Assembly (NCBI GenBank): GCA_032622095.1
Contig: CP136063.1
Coordinates: forward strand, 32,304,987-32,368,986
Direction: 5' to 3'
Length of the DNA: 64,000 bases
Source of the DNA: Siphonodentalium dalli
Taxonomy: Eukaryota > Mollusca > Scaphopoda > Gadilida > Siphonodentaliidae
Below, piece after piece: positions 10,601 to 21,652 of this stretch. How positions within the stretch are numbered: the stretch's first letter is position 1; every line of letters begins with the position of its first letter. The translations under genes and the position numbers were made by a program. Below the pieces are notes generated by a model. It saw nothing but the letters and a program-made list of their open reading frames with translations, searched no databases and had not been told where the DNA came from.

Positions 10601-11398
10601 TATGAATACAGTGCGTACACTGACTATAGAGGAGACGTATGTGATGTTGCTCAAAATTAAAACATAGATTTCATAAACCTGAGTAATATGTTCATCTTCA
10701 AAACTAAAAAATGGACCAGCAAATAAACAATCATGAGTGCAACTAGTCCGTAAACCTGACGTATATTATCAGAGCACAGCTCTATTAATCGAGAGCGTCT
10801 AGCTATGTTTGATTAGTTGGGTCAACCAACTAGTGTGAAACATGATCAGATTATTCTTTCTAAAAAGACAGAGTGGTAATATGAGCAAATAAACACTGAC
10901 ACATCTTCTAGTGTAAGGACTATAATCATATAGCACGTAAGCATATTGTATGTATATTATTTTAATTTGTAACTGTTCATGTAATAAATGTTATTTGCAA
11001 CTGACTCCATTGATTTATTGCAATACATAATTTGTATGACACATACATGCCAATAAGTATTATATAAACATACCTTATGATAAAATAACGTAACCCGACG
11101 ATGATTAAATACGACCATAATTATATAACAGAAGAAATATAATAAACGTGTAAATTCCGTGGTTTGAAACAGCAGCACATGTGTGCCGCACAGAACACGT
11201 GCACTATATGAACGTAATCGGATGTTAATACCACTGATGTGCATGAAGCAGTGACACATTGATAGTTGCGATAGAACCAAACGGCGGGTCCCATTCGTTC
11301 AGAGTACCCGGATGAGGATAATTTACCAAGCGGGTTTAGGTTACAAACAACTAATTATATAGAGTTACTCTTCTTGAATTTGTGTAGGGAAACTCGAG
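10601..11398. other. Intergenic, no gene seen
   Basis: Single-copy-looking AT-rich sequence right of the palindrome. Open frames here show no motif or splice context. Confidence 0.6.
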
Positions 11399-11755
11399 TC
11401 AGCATAAAAAAAAATTCTGGCTGCTAATTGGTTGATTATCATTGAGGGAAATATCCGTAATCGGGAACAGAAAATCATAGCCTACGTAAATATGGCGATC
11501 GTGTATGTTTAGATGTCCAGGAAGAGTCTGGTGGCGTCCAGAAGTTACGGAAAGGGTCTGGGTATTTTTATGCTGCTGATTTTTGATCAGTAAATGGGGT
11601 AGTTGTGGAAATGCAAGATTATCGTTTGAAAAAAATACCGAAAAGGGCGCGTTTTCTGTCACATACTGGTGCAGAGGATGACGTTCTAAGGGAAAATTGA
11701 CCACTTTAAGTTCAAATAGGTCAAACCCATGGCCGGCGGGACTTTTAGTTAACAC
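11399..11755 (-). CDS. Doubtful ORF, 118 codons
   Basis: Open frame of 118 codons in a patch richer in GC than its surroundings. The frame opens with MLTKSPAGHGFDLFELKVVN and has no recognised domain, signal peptide or repeat. No TATA box, acceptor or donor is convincing at its ends. It may be a decayed exon or chance. Confidence 0.15.
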   Translation of the reverse strand: MLTKSPAGHGFDLFELKVVNFPLERHPLHQYVTENAPFSVFFSNDNLAFPQLPHLLIKNQQHKNTQTLSVTSGRHQTLPGHLNIHDRHIYVGYDFLFPITDISLNDNQPISSQNFFLC

Positions 11756-12345
11756 TGTCGCCTATGGAAAATAATTAGTTGTGTGTAACCTTTATCACAG
11801 TACGCGCTAACTGCATAGTTTTCATGTCGCTTGTTACCGGAATCGCTGTGTATATAGCAGTATCTTTGTAAAGCAGACGAAATTCGTAAACGATGTACAT
11901 ATGATAGGAATTCGTCGGCTTTTCAACGAGACTGGCTACTTGGCCATGTGTTTTTCACAACAGACCTGTTAGTGGAGTAGATTAGTAAAAGAATTTTCAA
12001 TTCGTGACCAAAGCATGAAGTTTTGCACATATGTGCATGATCACATACCAATTGATATTAGATATGGAGCCACGCTAAATTTCACTTTAACAGCTCTTTT
12101 AAGGGTTTTTCGTGATTATATAATTCATTAAATGTCACAATAAAATAAAATGGAATTTTTTATATAGATAGAATCGCATGAGTGTCTGGATTTTGACGAA
12201 AATATTGCACAATATTCGTTAGCGGAGCGATACGTCGAGTGCGGGACGCAGTCCCGCACGTGAGGTATCGCGTTCGGCCAACAAATCGAGTGCCACGCAT
12301 GCGGTTCTATTTTTATTATATATCCGTATCATAGTGAGTTAAGTT
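11756..12345. other. Intergenic with one strong GC hairpin
   Basis: No gene seen. A 9-bp perfect stem with a 3-base loop (GTGCGGGAC GCA GTCCCGCAC) lies near 12238-12260, embedded in a short GC-rich patch. The hairpin resembles the sort found before Helitron 3' ends, but no CTRR follows at the right distance. Confidence 0.5.
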
Positions 12346-13157
12346 CTAACGGCATTTTAGGGGATCTACTAAAAGACGGGATGGAACGATTTTCCGGAAC
12401 GGGACGGAACGATTTGTCTAAAAGACGGGACGGAACGGAACGAATATTTAAAAGTCATTTTATTCGGAAATGAAAGAGTTTAGAGGCACAAACATGGTCT
12501 CAACTTGTTTATTGGTATCTACTCTATACGAATTTGATGTTTTCCCGATAAAATTGAGCGTATGCTGAACGATGGGCGTTCGAATAACGAAGCGTCGAAA
12601 TTAGGGAAATTTATCACTTCTGGGACGATAATCTAAACACTAAAAGTCACATTTCGTTCACATTTTCATGTTTGGGTGACGGATTTTTGCAGAAAATGTT
12701 TGTGTAATATATACTAAATAGTAAAATAGAAGTTTGCGCTTATTTTCTGCTGATAAAAGTAGTGTTTTTATCGACGGGACGATGACATCCGCATTCTTGA
12801 AAAATCTGCATTCCGCCGAACGAAAATCTTCGAAAATCTTAACATAAAAACTAGCATTATGTTCACATTTTCATGTTTGGGTGACGGATTATTGCAGAAA
12901 ATGTTAGTCTAATATATACTAAATAGTAAAATAGAAGGTTGCACTTGTTTTCTGCTGATAAAAGTAGTGTTTTATCGACGGGACGATGACACCTCCATTC
13001 TTGAAAAATCTCCATTCCCGTGTGGCGTGACATTAACCTTTCAAATGACCTTGAATCTGTATCTCGGTATCCGCTGTGCTGACTTCCACCATTTTTGGGG
13101 TGTTGGTGTAAAAAAACAACACAAGGACTCTCCCCGTCAGGACGGGTACACATCTAG
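12346..13157 (+). mobile_element. Probable Helitron with 3' hairpin and CTAG end (5' end not fixed)
   Basis: The right end reads CCCGTC AG GACGGG (13133-13146), then seven bases, then CTAG at 13154-13157, which is the Helitron 3' layout (hairpin, short spacer, CTRR). The interior holds a 205-bp tandem duplication: 12656-12816 and 12861-13019 share GTTCACATTTTCATGTTTGG and following sequence. Around 12376-12450 are repeated GACGGGACGGAACG words. The 5' end is unclear. Confidence 0.5.
12656..13019 (+). repeat. Tandem duplication, period ~205 bp
   Basis: Two ~160-bp copies (12656-12816 and 12861-13019) with about 90% identity, both ending in a GACGGGACGATGACA and CATTCTTGAAAAATCT stretch. Confidence 0.85.
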
Positions 13158-13750
13158 TCTACTATATATTTTGGGACTTCTGTTTGTTTGCTTGTTTGTT
13201 AGCTATGGCCGGGAAAACTGCCGGTCGGATTTAGCCCAAACTTGCTATCTAAGGGTAAAAATCCACGGGAATGGTCATCTGACCGCTTCTGAGAACGTCA
13301 GAACAGTCATTCTCCAATCCCCCGCCACCGCAATGGGAATGTATGGGTTAATCGCGTGATAGTTAAAGAGCGTTCGTATCCACAGTGTCGTCGATAAAGA
13401 GCGTGTATGTGTCCAGACATGAGCGTGTTGTGCCTGTGTACAGACATGAGCGTGTTGTGTGACTCTTAAGTCTGTGTTCGTCCTTAGGGATTCCTGTGAG
13501 TGGGGGAGATTTTCATCGGGTCAGTTTTTCCGCCCTAGGTGACCTTTACATTGAAACGGGTACCCACAAATGATCTAATATATAGTTTGGGACTTCTGTC
13601 TGTTTGTTTGTCTGTTAGCTATGGCCGGGAAAACTGCTGGACGGATTTCGACTAAATTTGATACCTAGTGTTTTGGACTCCGACCTGACCTTGACCTTCA
13701 GAATGATCAATTCAAGGTCAAAGCCCGGACGAAGTCGGGTCACCTGCTAG
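13158..13750 (+). mobile_element. Helitron, non-autonomous, head-to-tail with the previous one
   Basis: It starts with TCTACTATATATTTTGGGAC immediately after the CTAG of the upstream element. The 3' end has a CCCGGACGAAGTCGGG hairpin, spacer and CTAG at 13747-13750 followed by T. A second TC start (TCTAATATATAGTTTGGGAC) at 13574 is preceded by A, so 13574-13750 alone would be a complete 177-bp copy inserted A^T, nested in or fused to the longer one. The same family recurs at 37592-37976. No Rep/helicase coding is present. Confidence 0.7.
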
Positions 13751-14579
13751 TCTTATATAATTTTGCGTTTAATGGACAAGTTAGAAAAACTAAATCGGAA
13801 TAATATTCCGTGGTAGCGACGCCCTATATAATGTAGTTTTTGAATTAAACAGAGTGGACGGCGGAAACTATGGAATCAGTTAGATTTTTATCACAACATG
13901 ATGCCGTACATAATTTACCTTACCATATATAACATCTCACTTTAAAAATGTACGGACGCTGTATGTCACAGGGCTGTCTGGAAGGGCGGATCTTCAGGTG
14001 GTAAATCTTAAGTTGTAAGTTGCTTGAGGTAAGTGATATGACGATTATCTATCGCAAATGTAGTATGATTTGATGTTACATGTAGCCGAATATTTACCTT
14101 TAGTTCAGTAGATAATAATGTTTTGAATACATAATTAAACTTACAATTTTTTATTTTGGAGATAACCGAATTCCACACATTGGGAAAAGTATGTGTTGGT
14201 AGATTTTGTGAGAAACATGTTCTAGGGGGTTTGCTTCTTGGTTTATTCGCCTGTCTTGTATTTACACCGAGGGAGTAAGTGATTTTTCAAATGATTTTGC
14301 GTGCTGCGTGCATGGTGTAGAGATCTTTGAACATTAGAAAATATTCTCTTGTTTGAATAGGGGTTCTGTGTGACTATTATATTTAGATTTGCATAGAATA
14401 CGGATTGCCCTTTTTGTAAGGTTGATAGTACACTAGCATGATATGAGTGCCCCCATATTGGGAGACATTAAAGAAAATGGCTATGGACTAAGGAGTAGTA
14501 TAGAAGTTTTCGTGATTCTTTTGGTAAAATGTTTTTTAACTTTGTTCAAGCAGTAGATAGTGTGGTTCAGCTTCCTTTG
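13751..14579. other. Intergenic, no gene seen
   Basis: AT-rich, no repeat or ORF worth calling. Confidence 0.6.
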
Positions 14580-16345
14580 TATCATTGATATGTGGTTAGG
14601 TTTTCATCCATGGTAATACCTAGGACTGTACTTGCATTTGATTCCCTACCCTAACTAATTATATGCCATTCATTTTAAGTGTAAAGTTTCTCCACTTTTT
14701 TCATTGCCTTTGGGGTGGATTAACATGAATTTACTTTTAGCTGTATTGATTGACAACACCATTCAAATATGTGTTTTAATTCGGTAATTGATGTTTTTAA
14801 TTTTATTTTATCGTAGCCAGATGAATATAGGGTGGTATCATCAGCAAATGACAGCAAATTCATTTTTGTACATTGGGGCATATCGCTAACATAGAGGAGA
14901 AACTGACCCCTGGGGCACGCCACACGTTATTCTTTTTAATCCGGAAGTATGTCCTTGACAGTCAACATTCATGACTGGTTGTATCAAACGCCTTCGACAA
15001 GTCTATGAAAATAGCAAATGTAGAGTTTTTAGTTGGTTTATCGTTGTTTTCTGCTACATGATCTAGAAGGCGCATGAAGGGTGTATCGTAGAGTGGTTCT
15101 TGCGAAATCCATATTGGTGTTTATGTAGAATATTATGTTTTTGAAGGAATGAAAATAGCCTACTCTGCATAAGTTTCTCTAATAATTTCGAAAAGACGGG
15201 TAAAATGCTAATGGGCCTATAATTTGTTATTTTACAAGGAGACTCGTTTTTATGTAGTGGAATTACTTTGGATATTTTCAGCCTATCGGGGAATGATAAG
15301 TTGAATATGTGCGACAGTGCCCTTGAAGTTTCGTGGATGGTCTGTTTCATTAGTTTCGATGTGAGATCACGATGTCAGCGGTCTCCTTCCCGATGACTTT
15401 ATCAGAGATTTTCAGGATTTCGTTGACGTCAGTGGGAAACAAGAAGAAATTACAAGTATTAGAATGTGTTAAAGGTGGATTATCTCTTTGTAAACATGTA
15501 TTATATAGTTACCGGGGTATAAAATATTAGATTTGAATCGAAGACTCCTGTCCGGAAATGCTTCTATCGATTAATATTAATTTTATTTAGAATATTTTCT
15601 GGTCTAAAATGGGGTATTTGTTCAGCTAACGAACAATAGTGGTTACTGTTAACAATGACCAGAAATTATATTGTGCAATTTTGTCACAAATAAACGTTAA
15701 TTATACTCATTATCGCTTATATATGTGGAACAAAACAATATAAACAACAAATATGTGACATTTGACATCCGTTGCGTAGCGGTAGGAACATACCAGTGCT
15801 CTATATCGCAATACGGTCTCATCCGAATGGTCGGTTCTAAAAATAGTAACATAAATGGGCCCGATTTAATATTCGAAATAAAATCAATATTAATTGATAG
15901 AAGCTTTTCCGGACATAGGTCTTCAGTTCATATCTATTATTTTATACCCACGCAACTATTTAAAATTTGTTATTTAAAGAGATAATCCATCTTTAAGTAG
16001 TCTGCAAAATGTTTATCTTGGTTACCGGGGACATCGTCACTAGTCTTTTGGCCAATTTTAGCGAAATATTCATTAAACGCCTGTGTTATTTTACCTGGTT
16101 CCGAAATTAGAGTGTTTTCGTGTGATATATTAGATGGCATTTTAGGAGAATATACTTTATAGTTTTTACGTGTATGGACCACGGTAAACCAAAGTATACC
16201 ACAAGTAGTGGAGCGGACGGAACCGATTTCAGAAAGTTTAGTCCATCGGCACCACACACGGGCTTGTGATACATCATTTTGAGGGATGTGACATTCCGCA
16301 TCGGATAGGACCCGGTGTGAAATATACAAATGATGTAAAAGATGA
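14580..16345 (-). pseudogene. Decayed non-LTR retrotransposon reverse transcriptase
   Basis: Read on the minus strand in order: a linker with FNEYFAKIG (about 16070), RT motif NYRPISILPVFSKLLEKLM (about 15170-15230), KHQYGFRKNHST (about 15090), the catalytic box A as FIDLSKAFDT (about 15000) in another frame, a shortened GVPQG-like stretch, the catalytic FADDTTLYSS box (about 14830-14860), and a thumb motif VLGITMDENLT (about 14600-14630). Frames shift at least three times and stops intervene, so it is dead. The layout fits Jockey/CR1-type elements. It is interrupted by the MITE at 15469-15996. Endonuclease and 5' parts were not recognised. Confidence 0.85.
15469..15996. mobile_element. TTAA MITE family A inserted in the RT pseudogene
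   Basis: 528 bp bounded by TTAA at 15469-15472 and 15993-15996, with ends AAAGGTGGATTATCTCTTT / AAAGAGATAATCCATCTTT. It is the same length as, and clearly homologous to, 1319-1846. Removing the element plus one TTAA joins two parts of the RT reading frame in phase (...HFADYL then T...PTDVNEILK), so TTAA is the real target duplication and the insertion postdates the retrotransposon. Confidence 0.93.
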
Positions 16346-16365
16346 TTTTTAGCTGATTAAATGCC

Positions 16366-17460
16366 AAAATTCAGCAAAAATCCCTGTTTTTGTAAAATTC
16401 GGCAAAATGAGAAATAAAAGTATAGAAACGCGAAAATTTTCCGCTCAAATATTGTAGTCTACATACCGCTAGATATTTACTATGATAGTGGTACGATTTC
16501 TCTGATATAAAGAAGATTTTTTTGAGATTTATTGTAAAAATAGACAGAACAGCGCAATTTTTCATTTTTTTTTGCCTCACTTAATGGGCGATAGATCAAT
16601 ATTGTTTTGACCAAGGATATCGTATATAGTCTAGAAAAGTGCGGATATATATGTCGCATACGACAATATGCTGAATATGCCATCATATTTAACACGTGAT
16701 GTGTTATGTAAGATTATTTCAACCCTCACCCCAAAATTCAGCAAAAAATCACTGTTTTAGGGAAATTCGGCACAAATGAATACAAAAGCACAGATATTCG
16801 GGATATGTTTGTGGTATGATATAGCAGGTTACACACTTATAAATACAAAGTAATGAAATGCCATGATTGTGGTGATAGATGTAAAAAGTTCTTAAATTTA
16901 CGTGGAAAATAGACAAAAAATCATTCATTTTCAGTTGTTTCGCCCCTCTTAATAGGCGATTATGCAGTATTGCATTGAATGGACATACAATGTATAATAT
17001 AGAAACTTGTGGAAATATATACTGCATATGACTGTAAGATAATGATGTCATTCTTTGCCATAGATGCTATGTGGTGGTAGATTGTGTCACCCCCACCCCA
17101 AAATTCAGAAGAAAAAAAATCAGTTTTAGAAATTTCAGTGTGGCAGAATACAAAAGCACAACTCCGATTATTTTGTGCTATTATATTGAAGTCTACCCAC
17201 TTCGAGATATACATTATGATAACGTCATGGCATCATTTACAGATGGCAAATTTCGGAGTTTTCTGATGAAAGTAGACCGAAAATCGTGAAATATAAACTT
17301 GTTTTGCCCCTCTACATGGGTGATAATTCAATTCCATTTTGAACAATAATCCAGGACAAACTTCAAGCGTTGACGAGACACATAACGCATATGAATGTTT
17401 TCGGATTGTATCATCTTCTATCGCATTTGTTTGGTTACGTTATATTGCACCCATCGCCCC
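16366..17460. repeat. Diverged tandem repeat, period ~367 bp, three copies
   Basis: Copies begin at AAAATTCAG near 16366, 16733 and 17100, with a fourth start indicated near 17461. Each has the order CCCCAAAATTCAGCAAAA, TACAAAAGCACA-like, CACTTAATGGGCGAT-like and a CATATGAC-like end. Identity between copies is low to moderate. Short ORFs inside are by-products. Confidence 0.8.
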
Positions 17461-17861
17461 AATAATACAATACATTGCAAGATGAGACAAGCAAGTAATA
17501 TTCCTATACACATTCATGCATTATACACATACCTTATCAAGCTGAGGCGTTTGATATATAGTTACTTCAGTTGAAGAAATTACATCATTGTATATGTTTA
17601 CTTCGCATAATATAGCTTCACATTTGTATAAAATTATACGTATTGGGAGGTTTAGTTATTGTTAATAACCAGGTTCAGCCACAGTACATGTAACTTGTAA
17701 CGTGTGTTGCCATTACCAACGAAATCATCTGACTCACATGACCATTCCGCTTACATGTACACCATCAAACAACCGTTTAGATGTTTTGTGTCAAATGTGC
17801 AGCATTGCGAAATGTTTATCAGAGGGGTGTCAAATCTTTATATCAATCGACGAACATGTGG
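17461..17861. other. Intergenic, no gene seen
   Basis: Nothing recognisable beyond the possible edge of a fourth 367-bp repeat. Confidence 0.5.
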
Positions 17862-18095
17862 TTAGTTAACTTTTGTTAAATTCTTCAGCAGCGGTGACCA
17901 CGCCGTTACTTTTCCCAAATGGGTTGTTGGTACGACTTCGTTTACAAACCGTAGGTCGTCTGCATCCTGTGACCGATGAAAGTCAAAGTTTGTTTGTATC
18001 TGGGCGCAGAAATGTTCCCCAATGAGGTCGCATAGCTTACTCTTCTTCGATACACATAGAGGGTTTTTAGCGACCAATGGGCATGAACTACCCAT
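17862..18095 (-). CDS. Doubtful ORF, 77 codons
   Basis: Minus-strand frame beginning MGSSCPLVAKNPLCVSKKSK, in a relatively GC-rich patch. A CTCACCTTAG acceptor-like stretch lies upstream. No domain recognised. It could be an exon fragment; weak support. Confidence 0.15.
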   Translation of the reverse strand: MGSSCPLVAKNPLCVSKKSKLCDLIGEHFCAQIQTNFDFHRSQDADDLRFVNEVVPTTHLGKVTAWSPLLKNLTKVN

Positions 18096-18693
18096 GAGAC
18101 GGCACAGCCACTAAGGTGAGCTCGCGATCTCACCACATCTATTCATGGCTCAACCCTGCAAGTTGAGCCAAGGGGTCGTGTTTGGAATGAACATGCAGCC
18201 ACCCGGGACTTGATGTCCCCCCGTGGCTGCCACTTCCCTTTAATCATATAATAGAATATTTGTTTTACATCAACAGTGGTGACGCTCCATTTGGACACAC
18301 GTTCGTTGGTTTTTACGAACGGGCGTTGTAATGTTTTGGTTAAAAGTAGTGCAGGGCCGCTATATTTTCTAGAGAACAGACTGTTGCGTTTGCCGAATCG
18401 GCGAATTGGGTTCCAATCGAATGCACCGCTGGCTCAACAATGGCCGAGGATGAAATTTGTGCTTGCGAATTTCGCGTTAGTTACACCCTAAATAGTTATT
18501 ATTACAAAATTATTTCTGCGATAGCTATTGTAGGAATATGCGAGCAAAATACTGGCATAAACCGTTGTATCATTTCGACTGATGGAGGTTTTGTGAGTCG
18601 TTGCAATTCTAATGCTGTTCACCAAATTTCGAGTTGCGCAGTTAGAAATAAAAATTAGCTGATTAGAATTCAATTAGATTCACAATTTGGGTG
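18096..18693. other. Intergenic with two strong stem-loops
   Basis: TGGCTCAAC (18146-18154) pairs with GTTGAGCCA (18162-18170), and GCAGCCAC (18195-18202) with GTGGCTGC (18223-18230), the latter containing an inner GGGAC/GTCCC stem. They lie 25 bp apart, which could make a structured RNA or be hairpin transposon debris. A 72-codon plus-strand frame from 18440 (MAEDEICACEFRVSY) has an ATG in fair context but no recognised motif. Confidence 0.4.
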
Positions 18694-19678
18694 CGTCGAA
18701 ATACCAAGCTGAAGACATATAAGGCAGAAAATGACACTTAAAGCATGTTTTGTGGTGTGTAATGAAGAAATAAACCATAATATTCCAACATGACGTGGTT
18801 TTATTTGAGTTTTTATGACATAGCGAGCGTAAAAGTAGAAAACAGTGCGGCGATTGCGAAAACTTCAGCTTGGTATTTCGTCATTCACAGGTACTGCTTA
18901 GTTCATCAGTGATAGGTGATAATTAATTTTCGTGAACATAATTACAGCACTACGCGGCAGAGCCTTTGTTTCTGATTAATTGCCATGTGCGATCGCGGAT
19001 TACTCTGGTTTACCGAAAAGATTTCATGGATGTTTTGACAGTGATATTCAAGCAACGTACATGATTCTAATATATACTCCTAGTGTTTGTTTGAATTGAT
19101 CGCCTAGGAAGTTCAAACTGTCGATCTAACTCAATTTCAATCTGTTTTACTCCATTTAAACCAATTTTCCAATTTCAATAATTTAACAATTTCAATAATC
19201 AATTTTACTCAATGATGATAGAAACGCCCTTTATTCCGTGCACCATATCAGACATTTGTTTTCAAATCAAATAAGAAACGCACTTTGTAAATTTAATCAA
19301 ATAAAAAAATAAATAAATATTAAATGATAATATGAAACGCTCTTTATTTCTACCATACAAGGCAATAATAAAGCACAAAGTCACATAACTCCCCCTTAAA
19401 TGTGGGTAAATGCGCCAAGAAAACTGATATCAAGTGTAAAATAAGTGTCAAGAAGGCACAGCACTATAAACTTATATCAGTGCAAAATAAGTGCCAAGAA
19501 GGTACAGGACTATACATTGTTTTCTACTTTTACGCTTGCTATGTCATCAAAACTCAAATAAAATCACGTCATGGTGCATTATTATGGTTTATTTCTTCAT
19601 TATACACCACAAAGCATGCTTTAAGTGTCATTTTCCGCCTTAGTTTTATTCAGCTTGTTTCTGCTTGGTATTTCGACG
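18694..19678. mobile_element. Long-TIR foldback element, ~985 bp
   Basis: The left arm 18694-18848 and right arm 19516-19678 are inverted copies of about 155-160 bp with diverged identity. Outer ends are CGTCGAAATACCAAGC / GCTTGGTATTTCGACG. Within the left part a second small inversion exists (CGAAATACCAAGCTGAAG at 18697 against CTTCAGCTTGGTATTTCG near 18862). The interior is AT-rich and non-coding. No clear target duplication, although CACAATTTG occurs just outside both ends. Confidence 0.75.
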
Positions 19679-19799
19679 TTCCGGCGCACAATTTGAGCAG
19701 GTCTGTGAAATATGAAAATTCAGCTGCAATAGCTGAAACCAGCTACATGTAACCAATCTGAATGAAGCTATATATTCAGTCGTCAAAATGGCTTCTGGG

Positions 19800-19930
19800 C
19801 GATTGGTACCTTTGACTTTAGTACATGTACCGGTACCTGGATGTGTCGTACCCACGGGTCGATTGGTACCTGGACGTTTCGTACCCTGTGGACGATTGGT
19901 ACCATTTCAGTGTGAATGATTGGTACCACA
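19800..19930. repeat. Cluster of CGATTGGTACC words
   Basis: The word (C)GATTGGTACC occurs at about 19801, 19860, 19890 and 19917, with a further GGTACC in between (ACCGGTACC). Spacing is 25-60 bp. It directly precedes the element starting at 19951. Confidence 0.6.
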
Positions 19931-19950
19931 TAAAATTGTGTTGGGTTATT

Positions 19951-21047
19951 AGCTCAACTTTACTTTGTAAAGTTTGAGCTATTGCCATGGCTTTGTCGTC
20001 CGTGTGTGCGTGTGTGTGTGTGTGCATGTGTGATGCAGCAACAATTTCCATTAGGACGGGCTACAGGTCATACCGTTGGTCGGATCATTATCAAATTTGT
20101 CATAGCTGTTGACGTTGACATGTAGATGGGAACGAGTCATTTTGGGGTCATTCGGGAAAAAAACATGGCCGCCAGTGGCCATCTTGGATTTCAAAATTCA
20201 ATCCATTAGCACGGTCTAATAAAATGTAGATGGGAACGAGTCATTTTGGGGTCATTCGGCAAAAAAACATGGCCGCCAGCAGCCATCTTGGATTTTGTTC
20301 TTTGCATGACTAAATCGTTTGGCACGGGCTACATGTCGGATCATTATGAAATTTATCATGGCTGTTGACATTGACATCTAGATGGGAACGAGTCATTTCG
20401 GGGTCATTCGGCAAAAAAAACATGGCCGCCAGTGGCCATCTTGGATTTCATAATTCAATAAATTAACACAGACTACAGGCCGGAATGTTCGTCTGATCAT
20501 CATAAAATTTGTCGTGAAAGTTAATATTGACATGTAGATGGGAACGAGTCATTTTGGGGTCATTCGGCCAAAAAACATGGCCACCAGTGGCCATCTTGGA
20601 TTTCAAAATTCAATTCATTAGCATGGACTACAGGTCGTACTGTTCGTCTGATCATCGTGAAATTTGTCATGGATGTTAATATAGACGTCACATGTAGATG
20701 GGAACGAGTAATTTTGGGGTCGTTCCGCCAAAAAAAAATGTCCGCCAGCAGCCATCTTGGATTTTACTCTTTGCATGACTAAATCATTTGACACAGGCTA
20801 CAGGTCGTATCTTTTGTCGGATCATCATGAAATTTGTGATGGATGTTAACAATGACATGTAAATGGGAACGAGTCTTTTTGGGGTCATTCGGCAAAAAAA
20901 CATGGCTGCCAGTGGCCATCTTGGATTTTACTCTTTACATAACTACTAGTAGGCCTTTCAACTTAACACATTCCTAGTCACTCCATTGACTGTAACACAA
21001 GAAATTATTCCCTTTCCAAGTTGAGCTACAGTGTCATTGACACTTTC
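19951..21047 (+). mobile_element. AGCTCAACTT-bounded element with satellite core, copy 1
   Basis: Left end AGCTCAACTTTACTTTGTAA is followed by AGTTTGAGCT and CCATGG. Right end is AAGTTGAGCT followed by the mini-hairpin AGTGTCATTGACACT. The interior has six tandem units of ~157 bp with GATGGGAACGAGTCATTTTG near 20126, 20227, 20382, 20538, 20697 and 20862. Each unit carries ATGGCCGCCAG...CCATCTTGGATT. Fixed ends with variable core repeats recur in three further copies. Confidence 0.8.
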
Positions 21048-21236
21048 ATATTTAAAATTACTTGTGATATGATAAGATACGTTTGAATGGTCTTTAAGGC
21101 ACATTGGTGTAGGACAACCCACATACACATAGATAAAAATAAACAGGAATACATGGTATATATGTGATATACATGTACATGTAACAAGTAACAGATTAAC
21201 AGAAATGGTAAAGATGTAGAATATCAAATTATTTGA
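21048..21236. other. Short gap between element and terminal exon
   Basis: AT-rich with an ACATGTACATGT stretch. Nothing else seen. Confidence 0.5.
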
Positions 21237-21242
21237 TTTATT
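21237..21242 (-). terminator. Polyadenylation signal AATAAA for the 21279-21497 exon
   Basis: AATAAA on the minus strand, 37 bases after the stop codon of the exon at 21279-21497, in the position expected for a short 3' UTR. Confidence 0.4.
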
Positions 21243-21278
21243 ACTGGACATAGGTCACCTGAGGAAGGACATGGTATA

Positions 21279-21497
21279 TCACCACTTCCGCAGTTGGCCA
21301 ATGCCCAGCATGAGTATGGCATTTATACAGGGTATGAGACAGTTTAGGAGTTGTCCGGCACTAACAGGTGACCAAAAACCATTGGTGATAGCATAAGAAA
21401 CAGTCCAAAGACCATTTATTTCCATTATGGTCCCCAATGGATTCAAGCCACATGAGAGACCGGAACACACCCATACACTTCCTACCATCACAAACCA
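21279..21497 (-). CDS. Probable terminal exon of a membrane protein gene
   Basis: On the minus strand an acceptor-like TATTTTTAATCCAG ends at 21498 and is followed by an open frame of 72 codons ending in TGA, then AATAAA 37 bases later. The frame starts WFVMVGSVWVCSGLSCGLNP and ends in a hydrophobic segment (LLNCLIPCINAILMLGIG) and QLRKW. It has two or three membrane-length hydrophobic stretches. The family is not recognised and no upstream exon could be identified at higher coordinates, where a retrotransposon fragment follows at once. It may be a stranded exon copy. Confidence 0.35.
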   Translation of the reverse strand, partial: WFVMVGSVWVCSGLSCGLNPLGTIMEINGLWTVSYAITNGFWSPVSAGQLLNCLIPCINAILMLGIGQLRKW

Positions 21498-21652
21498 CTG
21501 GATTAAAAATATATTATGTTTTATTTAACAAATGAAATGTATATCTGGTCAGTTGAAATTAAAGTCACGATATGTGACAGTGAGCTAAACATCAAATATT
21601 CCACTAGATATATGGTGAAAATGGCCGTTTCCCCCTTAATATCACTATAGAT

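Noticed and set aside
12863-13359. 96- and 130-codon frames across the Helitron junction
   Set aside because: They cross the boundary of two elements on opposite strands and resemble no protein.
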